Source: Symsagittifera roscoffensis (lineage: Eukaryota; Xenacoelomorpha; Acoela; Convolutidae). From it: a stretch of DNA of 64,000 nt. The stretch is taken from positions 60,358,875-60,422,874 of the forward strand of contig NC_087066.1 of the NCBI RefSeq assembly GCF_963678635.1, written 5' to 3'. Below are positions 1-9,467 of the stretch, piece after piece. Below the pieces are notes generated by a model. That model had not been told where the DNA came from and ran no database searches. It saw only the letters and a program-made list of their open reading frames with translations. Position numbers and translations under genes: made by a program. Every line of letters begins with the position of its first letter. The first letter of the stretch is position 1.

Positions 1-73
1 CAGAATTAAAATGGTGTAATTTATTTCGCGAAATTCGGGCCCGAAATTTGGTGGCGTGTCACGGAGCCGAATA

Positions 74-172
74 CCCGGATAGCCGAAAAATAAATTCGTT
101 CCCGGATAGCCGAAAAAAAAATTCGTTCCCGGATAGCCGAAAAACAAATTCGTTCCCGGATAGCCGAAATTT
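74..172 (+). repeat. 27-bp tandem repeat, four copies, beside a TIR
   Basis: CCCGGATAGCCGAAAAA recurs at 74, 101, 128 and 155, exactly 27 bp apart, with AAATTCGTT spacers. The first copy is part of the left TIR of the surrounding transposon and the others look like amplified subterminal copies. Tandem subterminal motifs often serve as transposase-binding sites, but here that is inference. Confidence 0.85.
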
Positions 173-191
173 TAAATCTACTTAACAATTA

Positions 192-234
192 CCCCCCCCC
201 CCCCTCCATTCCTTAATGGGGGGGGGGGGGGGGG
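192..234. repeat. Poly-C / poly-G foldback
   Basis: A run of 13 C (192-204) is followed by a 13-base spacer and then a run of 17 G (218-234), so either strand can fold into a pure G:C hairpin or form quadruplex or i-motif structures. Run length in the assembly may be inaccurate. Confidence 0.8.
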
Positions 235-431
235 AGATCCCACAAACTTACTTGAAAAACATTGTTTTCTTATTTGGGTTACCCCATTTCTCTACCATCT
301 CACCCACACACTTAGTCCCATCATTCTTTTTTCCCCTCCGCCTAATTACCCCTCCCCCTGCCCACATTCACCCCACCATGCCCCCCGGCAAAAAAATACT
401 ATTACGGGCCCCCAACCTAAATTATAATGAC

Positions 432-725
432 AATGCACGGGCGGATCTAGGGTTTTCTCGGGGGAAGGGGAGGGGGGGGGGGGGGGGAGGGGGGAGAGAA
501 ATAATTAAAAACAAGCCAAAAATGCCGTTTTGTGATTTTTTGAAAAATTTTGATTAAAAAATTGCGTTTTTCAGCGAGTGCTGGTGCTGCCTTTTAAAAT
601 TAGTATATATTGCAAAGTTTTAGGTCTGTGCCCGAAAATGGATATCATAAAAAATTCCAAAGAGAGACTTGGTGAGGGGGTCCAAAGAGATGGTTGGTGA
701 GGGTGTCGAATCCCTGTAGCAGTCG
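432..725 (+). mobile_element. CAGGGGCGGATCTAGG family, diverged copy
   Basis: It begins with a variant of the family start (CGGATCTAGGGTTTTCTCGGGG), has a long G tract at 471-494, then the family's middle (AAAAATTGCGTTTTTCAGCG) and its end (GTGTCGAATCCCTG). It lies wholly inside the 877-bp TIR transposon, making a third level of nesting. It is noncoding; the glycine-rich frame across it comes from the poly-G run. Confidence 0.65.
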
Positions 726-1490
726 GGCTTTTTTTGTTAATTAATTCAAAGAAAAGTATTAGCCAATCAAATCTCTTGAAAATGTGCGGAATTTCGTTAG
801 CTAACAGGCTGCAAAATTTTGAGGCACATTTTTATCCAGTCAAAATGCATCTCAAAATGCATAATTAAAATCGGAGATGTTTAGTTTTTTCGGCTATCCG
901 GGAATGCGGCTCCGTGGGTACGCACTCGAAATTTTAGCCCAAAAATGGGTCATTTTGGCTTTTCTTAGTTAATCAAAAATTACGCCAAAAATACTCGGAC
1001 GATCACAGACATAATTATATCAAAGTGAGCCCCTTACGTAGCTCAACAAATTTTAAGAAGGGTATTTTCTCCAAAAAAAATTGCAAATTGTTTAAAAATT
1101 GTTTTTAAATAGAAAGTTGGTCTTTTATATTGTAAAAACGACCTTTTTTGTCTATCAAACAAAAATAAAATATTTTATACAATTTTTTGGAGGTTATGCC
1201 CTTCTTAAAGTTTGTGGGGCTACGTAAGGGGCTCACTTTGATATAATTATGTCTGTGATCGTACGAGTATTTTTGGCGTAATTTTTGATTAACTAAGCAA
1301 TGACCCTTTTTTGGGGTAAAATTTCGGGCCCGAATTTTGCAAAATAAATTACACCATATTAATTCTGCTAAAATTTTAAGCAAAATTTGTCCTCATAATT
1401 TTTCACCTAAACTCAACTCAATTTGAGAAAAACGGGTTTTAAATTTCAAGTTTAATGCGTTTTGTCCTGTTAATTTAAATCAGCACTGTA

Positions 1491-3499
1491 GTAGCTAATA
1501 CAAATAAGAACGCGCGAAAATAAAAACCCAATTATTTTTTGACATTTTCGAAATGCACATTTTTTACAGCAATGTATGTCAAAAATAATACATGCACAGG
1601 GGGGGGATAGTTAACAAGGCCCAAAATGGAGGAGAAATAGTTAACAAGATCCGATATCTTTTTTCAGCCAATCAGATTTGAGTATTGTCAAACTTGACAG
1701 CTTACTGACTGTCCGCTCACACCGGTGTTAGCGTTTTCTTCAAACTAGAGAGAGACGGATGCCGGACATCAGGCCGACGGGACTTAGAGCCGAATTGTAA
1801 ACACAGAGACTTCAAGCCAAAAATTTTCTTCAAAAGTTCCGAATTTGCAAATAAAAGAAATTTTTTTGATTATTTTCTTCAATTCATGAAAAATCTCCAA
1901 CATTTATTTAGTTTTTCGCATAATTTGAGCTTTTCAAGGGGTTTTAAGAGGGCTTTTAACCCCCAATCTCATTTTAATATGACAAGCTTATGGGTACTTT
2001 TTGTTATTCGACCCAAAGTTACGAAAACGATGAATGCGGTACTGTTTTGCAATTCAGCTTCAAGTTTCATTCGCATTCATTAATTTCATCCAATCAGAGT
2101 CAAGCATTATGAAACATTTTTGAAATTGGCAAAACAATGAATATTGGGCCGTATAACAAAAAAGACCCAAGCCAATTAACATTTCGGCCAGAAAACATGA
2201 CGAACAACAGTTGTTAAAAAAACCTAAGGTAAAACAAAAACAAGACTGCTCGTATACACGGAAAAGCCCTGAGTATTTCGACTGCCCCTTAATTCATATC
2301 GAATTGTTTTTGGGAAATTTTTTTTTGAAACACTATAAATTTTGGACAAAATCCAAAATCAATTGTGAAAAAATGAGTCGTTCGGAATTATTGCGACTGC
2401 TTAGCTAGCCTCAATTCAATTTGGAACGACTTTGTTGTGCAGGACATAAACTTAAGGTTTTCAACGTTCTGAATAAAATCTTCAAAGCGCGCATAAGTTA
2501 GTGTTAAGCATTACAAAACTGGCAATTTTCAAACTCCCATAAATTTGCAAAAAAAATCGGATGAAAAATATCCTTTTACATTTGATTTCAGATAGTCAAT
2601 ACATTCAATGGGTACAAAAAGTTTTTACTGAAAACTATTATTTCGATTGTTGCAAAAAGGTTGAACAAAAAAACCACCTACAACATAAATATTCCGTTTT
2701 CTTCGAAGGTCAGAAGGATAACACCTATTAATTCAACCTTTTAATAATATTCAATACTCAAAGCACGCTGAATCAGTGTTTATCATATTTCGGATGAGCA
2801 GTGAACTGATTTTAAAGCAATGTAGCTAAAAATTGTTAACTTTTTTTGTTAAATGAGAAACAAGTAGTTATAGTTTCGGCAAAGAAACACAGAAAACTAC
2901 TCAACCTTTTTTAACATAATTTCTATTCAGTTTTGAAGGCTTTTTTTGGATACGCGTAGTGCATTATCAAAAAAAAGCCGACTATTGATGGCTAAATTTT
3001 GAAATATACAAACTAAGATTACAATGTTGAGCTTTATTGTCTTTGAAACACTGGTAAAAAGTATAAACACTGGTAAAAATAAAATGTGAAAAAACATTAA
3101 AAAGCGAATAAAGAGAGCTGAAACCAAGTCAAACTGTTTCCATCCATCAAAAGCAATTTACATCAAGTTAAAATTTTCTCTCAAAAGTTGAACGCGGATC
3201 AAAAAATGAATGAGCAACGTGTCTCTGCTTAGTGCATTATCTGGTAACCCGTAAATCATAAAAGAGAAGTCAATATTAGGATTGTCATTAAAAAAACTAT
3301 AGTTTGTTTTGTGCGCGGGGTTTTGCTCCATCAGAAGGAATATTTAGTATTTTAAATTTCGAAGTAACCGAAGTACCCGGAGTTATTGCATCATTCAAAC
3401 AATTTCCACCAAATCTGCTGTGATACTCTAAGGAACTTTGAGTGGGCAATAAGATAAACTTGCTTAAGCTTTAACTTACTCTCTTAAATGGCTTGATTT
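1491..3499. other. Noncoding stretch with a repeat remnant
   Basis: No convincing coding sequence is seen; frames of 65-66 codons here are at background level. Bases 2236-2470 resemble a diverged copy of the hairpin-ended family (ACAAGACTGCTCGTATACAC, then GACTGCCCCTTAATT, then an inner AATTTGGAACGAC motif). The rest shows no recognisable structure. Confidence 0.5.
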
Positions 3500-3658
3500 T
3501 CTATAGCCAGAGGGCTGCTGAGTCTTGCTCAAGCGTACGAAACTCTAAACGCGTTTTGCGCGTGGTAAGATTCTCAGTGACCTTGGCCGTAATTATAATA
3601 TACACATAAGAATACATGATAGCACAAGCATCAAGGTTACTGCTTAAGCAGTACCACA
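3500..3658 (-). repeat. 3' LTR remnant of minus-strand Gypsy element
   Basis: On the minus strand it starts TGTGGTACTGCTTAAGCAGT, preceded by a purine tract (GAAAAAAA), and shares about 75% identity over ~70 bp with 9391-9467. The LTR end near 3500 is uncertain, because the other LTR is truncated and no target duplication can be read. Confidence 0.55.
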
Positions 3659-4479
3659 TTTTTTTCACAACGAGAACAAATTTCAGCACCAATAACAGAT
3701 AAACTTTCATAATATTTATAGGATTTTTAATCTCAGTTTTCATTAGTCATTGTATAGAAAGGTTCTTGTTTTTCAGTTTATTTCTATTTCGATTTGCCAC
3801 CTCAGATTCCAACTGAGTTCTGGGTCCAGGACCCGGTGGCCAATTTTCCGTCTGAAGAGGTAGCACTCTAAAAATGCTAGCATCGATTCTATTGGCCTGT
3901 CTTTTCTAAGTTTGAAGTTCCCCAGCTTGTTTCTGTAGTTTGTTAAGGCTTCTTTTAGGCAAATAGCGTGTGTCTCCATCTCAAACTCCGTTGAAGTTTC
4001 TTTCACCGAATGCATAACTGGGTCGCCAAATCTTGCTGATCTTTTGCTCTTATTCGGTCTTATTCTTCTTCTTACATTTTGCTTTCCTGTCTGATTTCTG
4101 AAGCTTCACCTGTTCCTGTGTCTTTGGTCCGATTGATTTTGCCCCCCCCCACTGTGTTCAGTTTAGCCCGCTTAACGGCTACGTTTGATCCCCACTCCTG
4201 AGTCCGGTTCCTTGAATAAGACATAGTTTGGGCTGTACAGGAAGTCATCAGTGTTTCCTTTTTTTCTCTCTGCTCCAACTCATTTTTCGTTCTCGCTGGC
4301 TTCCTCAGTGTCTCGACGAATCCCGAGTCTTTGCTCTCTGGTTCCACTGTAGTTTCCTGACTTGAAGCTCGATGTATTTTTTCTCTCGTGTGTTTAGTCT
4401 TTGCGTCTACTGAACCCGTCCTGGTCTGGTATTACTTAGTCCCCTCTTAAAACTTCGTTTTCGCGATTGCGATATCGCA

Positions 4480-5620
4480 TTTTCGTTAAACTGTTCGTCT
4501 CGTCGTCCTAATAGTATAATCCGATTCCGATAGCACCTTTCCTTTGAGGGGGTTAAATAAGGTCTTTCTAGGTTTCCGGACTTCGTCTTTTCTGAGTATC
4601 ATTTTTGTGAAGCTTGTGTATTTCCTGTCCTCTTTGTCTTCTATGAACTCCTTCTCCCAAGAGTATAGTAGTTTTTTCTTCAATTTTGAATTAGTAAGGC
4701 CGGTCATAACCACCACTCTTTTGATATCGTTGGCCACAGCGTCTCTTAGTTCTTCTTAACACCTTGGAATGGCTTCGAGTAAGGTTTTTAGGACTTTGAT
4801 GGACTCCTTGTCCTTTGTCCCTGCTTCTCGCTCCTTTTCTCGCCATTTTGATGTTCTCTCTTGACTTCTCTTTTTGTGTCTTGAGTTAAAACGACGTCAA
4901 TGCTTATCATTCCAGACGCTCTTTTATCCAAACGAGCAAAGTGATTCAAGCTTATAGGGCGGATTATTTTAAATTTGAACTAAGGTAACCGTCCGAAAGG
5001 AACTTCGAAAGTAGATTTTTTGGATGGTTTTCTGATTTTTATTATCTCAAGTCCCTGAGTATTGTGCTAGCACTACGTTTTATTGACTTCAAATTTTCAT
5101 CCAGTAGTAATACCCCGAGTCTCTTCTTTATTCTTTGCTTGGTTCCATCGACCAACCACAACCACTATGGTCTCTGGACCAACCACATCCAGTGGGAAAT
5201 TTTTTGTTCTCTTTTTTATTCTTTCAGAAGCGTTTCATAGCGCTCCTTTTGAATCCTGAGAAGTGATCTGTTTGAATTGATTCAAAAATTCGTGAGTATC
5301 GATGAACGAATGTAGAGAATTTATAGTTGTCTTACTTCCTGTCGGGTCGGTTACTTTCACTGACGGAAATTTAGAGAATCTATAGATTGCTACCTGTAAG
5401 TGTATTTCCCCCTACGGTTTTCCATAGGTCCTGCGTATTCTTACTGCAATTCTTGAACAGGTAACGAGAGGGGCGGTGGTTTCGACAATTTTTTACGTAA
5501 AATATATTGAGCGTTCTTACCGTGTCGTGTACAACTATGGCACTCTCCACAAGGTTGACGACATACTTGTGCATATGTGGCCACCGCAAGTAGTCTGAAA
5601 CGTTGAGCATAGCCTCTAGT
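4480..5620 (-). pseudogene. Integrase remnant of minus-strand Gypsy element
   Basis: The segment 5610-5380 contains YLRWPHMHKYVVNLVES, which fits the region between the His and Cys pairs of the integrase zinc-binding domain; the closing Cys pair is not visible. A later block (4737-4486) has EDRKYTSFTKMILRKDEV, resembling the integrase C-terminal region. I could not find the catalytic D,D-x35-E residues. Multiple stops interrupt it. Assignment relies on order after RNase H and on short motifs. Confidence 0.5.
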
Positions 5621-6669
5621 CTTGTGTTCTTTTTCTGAATTTACTTCAGAAGGGATGCTCTCAGTGCCACTGGTACTGCGAGTCTAATATCCACGAGAAT
5701 CCAGTCGTTCACAACTGCCATCTGATTCCAAACGGGATTTGTGTATGACCCCATCCGTTCGAAATCAACCTTGTCTGTCTCTCCGCTCTATCACCCTCTA
5801 CTTTCTCGTCTAGCTGCGTGTCCTCTGACTTTTGTCGAAGAGTCGAGCTAGCTATGAAAGTCCTTGGTCGCCTGACTGCTGGCGCATTTTGTGCGCTTCC
5901 TCTCTCGATATGCACTTACTTGCCGAGTTGGGTCCACCAATTATTTTCCCTACTCGCTCATGGTCATATCCACTTCCATGATTGGTCCTGTGAACTCTGT
6001 CGTATCTACTGCCTGTTGAGTTTGAACCTCTTTGATATTTCTTGCGTGATAGCTTCTAGGTCCCCTATCGCTTTCGAAGGATTTCTAGTTCCATCCCCCA
6101 TAAGCTTTTACGAGACTAATCACCTCACTCGTGGCTGTGATCACGAACTCGTCTCGTCTCGGTATGAGAAGAGTAATTTCTTCGACTGCCTCCGATCACT
6201 TTTCTCGTTCGTTCAAACATTTCTGTTATATCCTCCTCTTCTAATGTTTCCTCTTGTTGTCTCCCTTTGTCCTGTGGGGTGTTCCAGTTCGGGTCTGACA
6301 AACTCTCTTCTCTATATTTTCTCCGTCATCACTCATCTCCGTTCTATTCTCCATACATTTTGATTGTAATTTTCCTATTTGAAATTTTGAAAATATCGAA
6401 ACTTTTGACCAACAGTACTCTCCGATTGCTATTTCTTTACTGAAATTGGATGAAATTTTTGTTATAGCGCTTTGACGGTCGCGAAATGAATATATTCTTG
6501 TTCCTCTTGAGTTTTGGTTGCTTTTCCAACCAAACGATGATTTCTTTCGCCAAATAATCGTTCGATAATTCTCTAGAATGTTTTCGTTCCAGTTGGGCAA
6601 CTGTGTATCATTCAGCATACTGCCTAAGCAATCGATTGCAGATTGAAACAATTTTTTTGCCATGACTCA

Positions 6670-7040
6670 CCAATTGGCTCTCTGAGTATGTAATCCACCA
6701 TCCCCATATCCCTTCCAGGTATATGAACTACTTTGAATTGAAATGGCAATAAACGATCAACCCAACTTAGATTGGGAGGTTTTGTTGGACCTATTACTAT
6801 CCAGTTCGCGGTTTATGCTTTGTGATTAGTTGCTATAAGGAAGTTTGTTCCAAAAAAAATTTTGTTATATCTATCCACAACCCAAACTACTGCTAACAGT
6901 TCTGATTCAAAACTAGAGTTTTTCTTGAACATTTAAGTACCATGATGCAAATAGTATCGGTACCCATTCATTTTCCCGATTTTTCTGTTCTATGATAGCC
7001 CCAGTTCATTATGGCTATGATCGCACTTCACTCTATTTCT
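6670..7040 (-). pseudogene. RNase H remnant of minus-strand Gypsy element
   Basis: Reading from 7010 down to 6670, fragments include GAIIEQKNRENEWVPILFAS and SELLAVVWVV, then a segment where the usual TDH is TNH (catalytic Asp replaced), then WVDRLLPFQFKVVHIPGRDM followed by GMVDYIL. These fit the Gypsy RNase H domain and its C-terminal tether. Stops and frame changes separate the pieces. Confidence 0.7.
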
Positions 7041-7299
7041 CGGTTGGAACCATAATTATTAACCTTAGAAACATTCGCTACCGCTGTTTTAATTTCTTCA
7101 AAATGTTTGTATGTTCGTCTTACCAATATAATTTTTCAGTTTTTTCTGTTTTTTTTTAATTTAGCAGCGGTCTTAGCTTTTCTGTGAGACTCGGTGTGTT
7201 GGAGTTGAACATTGCCAATTGATTGATGCTCCCTAGTCTCGATGACCTAAGTTGATTCAGAGTCAGTCTTATGTGGACTAAGTTTTTTGATTGCTTCTT

Positions 7300-7925
7300 A
7301 TTTTGATATCTCTAGAATGACAGCTTTTTCTGACAGATAATTACCTAGGCCGTTTATTTCTTTTAAAAAAAAAATCTCACACTTCGCGATTTTAAGCGAT
7401 GAGTTTTCCTCATTTAAGTTTTTCATCACTTTTTTTATTAGCTTCTCATGTTCGCTTTCTGTTCACTGAAATAATAGAAAGCTGTTCCCTGAGTTACTAA
7501 TAGAATGTCATCAAGGCAGCAAAATGTATTAGGGGCTTTTTTATGTTTCGGTCCAACCACATCTGCCAGACAAAAAACCCCTTAAAAATCTGTAGGTTCC
7601 ATAGCAATTCAATCAACTATTTTAAATTTTCACTGTTTCGATGTTTCTGTTGATAGTTTCAATTGACTGCATGCATAATTTAGATCTAGCACAAAAAAAA
7701 ATATATTTCTCTCTGCTGATTCTAGTAACAATTTGGCTCACGCAGTTACTCGTCAAAATTTGGCATCTGGTATGTATTTTGACAAATTGTCCTTTTATTG
7801 GTTTTTTGTCTAATGCCAATTTTATTGAGTCGTCTTTTTTCTCAATGATCACAACTGATGCGATGAAACAGTCACTTGTGCACTTATTCATTTTTTGTTT
7901 GTGTCCGTCATCTAGCAATTTTTCA
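7300..7925 (-). pseudogene. Reverse transcriptase remnant of minus-strand Gypsy element
   Basis: The N-terminal RT block at 7918-7780 contains CTSDCFIASVVIIEKKDDSI and KLALDKKPI, the conserved Gypsy region before the palm. The catalytic box lies at 7535-7498 as CLDDILLVTQGT, where Tyr of YxDD is replaced by Cys. The sequence between is frameshifted. Confidence 0.7.
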
Positions 7926-8289
7926 TTTCAATGGCACTTTAATTTAAATATGTATAAGGATCCTTCTCCGTTTTTCTAGGATTGGGCCAAATGAGTACTT
8001 AACTTTTGATGATACTACATGATTATTCGATCTTCCTTGTCTAACAAATAGTTGTTTGTATTTATTGTAGAGTTATAACGTCAAACTGTGACAATTCCCT
8101 CGGCGCTGTCTTAAGTGTTGTCCCTGTAAATCCAAATCTAGGATATATCGCGTTTTTATATCCGTTATAAGGAGGTTTGCCCCCTTTCACTTTTCATCCC
8201 GCAAAAACCTCTTCCAATCTTGTTAACAGCAAGTTCTTTTTCTGCTCCCTGTGATTTGTTGTCCTGATTCGTCATCTGGCTTAGGACAA

Positions 8290-9290
8290 AATCCTCAAAG
8301 TTTTTCAGTTGACAGAAGTTCGAAGTCGTCACAGACCTCGAAATCTTCCACCTGATTACATTCAGGTTCTGATGTTTCAAATTCCTCCTCGACCGCATTA
8401 ACCTTTGGAGGCCGACACAATTTCGCAAAATTGTTGGTTTTTCCATACTTTTTCATGTTTTTCCCATTGCATGGCAGCTTTTGACGTGTCCTTCCATAAA
8501 CAATCTTGCGCACCTGTTACAAGGTTTATTTTGCTCATTGTTTTTGTGAAGATTGATTGTTTGCTTGTTTTTGTTCAAATCCTTTTCTCTGTATCCCCTC
8601 TTGTTTGCGTTCTTAACCGTTTTTATCGGTTCCTGTTTTATTTTGAACGTTAGATTTGCTGTGTTCGATGCTGCTCCTGCAGTCAATGAGTTTTTTTTCT
8701 AAAAAGCCGATGTTGTTTGCTCACTGTTTTTAAACATTGTCGCTCTTTTAAGTGCCTCTTCTGGGGTTAAAGCTTCCACTGTCAGAGTGTCCTGAAGCCT
8801 TGCATTTCCCATTCTTGAATTTAATAGATCTGTTACTATTCCTTTTTTCGATGTTTCTAGATCCGATCGAGCTGTTTGTGCAGTAAAAGCAGCATGGAAC
8901 GTCTCTAGTGTTTTCTCTTGTTCTTGTATTCTGTTCAACATTTTTTTTGGTTCATACGTGACATTTTTCACCTTTTCGACTGCTATTTCATCCATTTCGA
9001 TAAATTGTTTAAAAGTTAGTTCCGAAATTTCGATGTGTCGATTTTTTTGCCTCAATATTTTTCCCCTACCGTTCCTAATGCAAAAATAATCGTGATATCA
9101 ATCGTTTTTTGACTTCAAGTAAAATACATTGTGCCCAATTTTCGAGCCTTTTGCTTGTTTCTTGATTAAATTAATCCAGTGCTAGTTTGTTTCTTAGCTT
9201 CGTCGCTGCCCATGAAATTACATCCTCTTTGGTTTTAGGAGATTCTGGCCTCGGCGGTGCTTCTTCTACCTCATTTTTTTGGTCTTCAAA
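8290..9290 (-). pseudogene. Gag remnant of minus-strand Gypsy element
   Basis: The capsid part includes EDVISWAATKLRNKLALD near 9230-9175 and the 9055-8699 frame, with LETFHAAFTAQTARSDLETS and LTPEEALKRATMF, a pattern shared with Mag-type Gag. The nucleocapsid follows: a first zinc knuckle CNRCARLFMEGHVKSC (8590-8480) and a second in which Cys and His are lost (KKYGKTNNFAKLC). A glutamate-rich tail leads toward the protease, which I cannot locate. The frame is broken several times. Confidence 0.7.
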
Positions 9291-9378
9291 TATGTGAATA
9301 CACAAAAAATGTGGCAGTAGAGCCACCACTGAGGCCAGAATCTCCTAAAATGGGACAGGATGCAATTTTATGGGCAGC
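9204..9378. repeat. Inverted duplication at the Gag start, ~57-bp arms
   Basis: 9204-9259 is the reverse complement of 9321-9378 with about 10 mismatches; both include AGGAGATTCTGGCCTC or its complement. The arms encode the PRPESPKTKEDVISWAA region of Gag, so the N-terminal coding segment of the minus-strand element was copied in inverted orientation, with about 60 bp between. It probably replaced the inner end of the 5' LTR. Confidence 0.8.
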
Positions 9379-9390
9379 GAGGGAGCCAAG

Positions 9391-9467
9391 GAGCCGTAAT
9401 TATAGTGTACATGTATTTTGAGATAATAGCAATAGCATCAAGGTTACTGTTTGACAGTACCACATCC
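9391..9467 (-). repeat. 5' LTR remnant of minus-strand Gypsy element
   Basis: It resembles 3588-3658: both have TAGCATCAAGGTTACTG-like and CAGTACCACAT segments in the same order. On the minus strand it starts TGTGGTACTG. It breaks off toward the Gag inverted duplication, so the primer-binding site is missing. Confidence 0.55.

Larger units (their letters stand above)
50..926. mobile_element. TIR DNA transposon, non-autonomous, 877 bp, nested
   Basis: The ends are imperfect inverted repeats of about 40 bp. The left one starts GGTGGCGTGTCACGGAGCC and both include CCCGGATAGCCGAAAAA. The element is flanked by an 8-bp direct repeat, CGAAATTT, at 42-49 and 927-934, which fits a target-site duplication, and it sits in the left arm of the palindromic repeat. 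The interior encodes no transposase; it holds a minisatellite, a C/G homopolymer hairpin and another repeat. An 8-bp duplication is known for hAT, P and Merlin-type elements, but these TIRs do not let me choose. Confidence 0.7.
1..1490. repeat. Palindromic repeat, copy 1 (interrupted by a transposon)
   Basis: This is a long inverted repeat centred near 1130. Bases 1-46 are the near-perfect reverse complement of 1322-1368, and 935-1075 pairs with about 1190-1320; for example, the segment at 1018-1039 pairs with 1222-1243. The left arm runs off the window and is split by the TIR element at 50-926. The right arm continues to about 1490, ending in TTAATTTAAATCAGCACTGT, a terminus shared with the second copy at 40014-40753. 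No coding potential is seen. A foldback or MITE-like non-autonomous DNA element is the likeliest identity. The palindrome itself is certain; the class is inference. Confidence 0.75.
3500..9467 (-). mobile_element. Decayed Mag-type Ty3/Gypsy retrotransposon
   Basis: Read on the minus strand, the order is 5' LTR remnant (9391-9467), Gag (about 9290-8290), reverse transcriptase (about 7920-7300), RNase H (about 7040-6670), integrase (about 5620-4480) and 3' LTR (about 3658-3500). This is the Ty3/Gypsy order (RT-RNase H-integrase). Gag and RT fragments match the Mag-type pattern. Every domain is broken by stops and frameshifts, so the copy is old and inactive. Lineage assignment rests on remembered family patterns. 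Confidence 0.8.

Noticed and set aside
74-172. CRISPR array
   Set aside because: The repeats are directly tandem with near-identical short spacers, only four copies, in an animal genome and tied to a transposon end.
216-557. 113-codon Gly/Pro-rich frame
   Set aside because: It opens in and is extended by poly-G/poly-C tracts within nested transposons.
5818-6363. 181-codon plus-strand open frame
   Set aside because: It lies antisense to the decayed Gypsy Pol, opens without family similarity, and the minus-strand reading gives recognisable Pol pieces on both sides.
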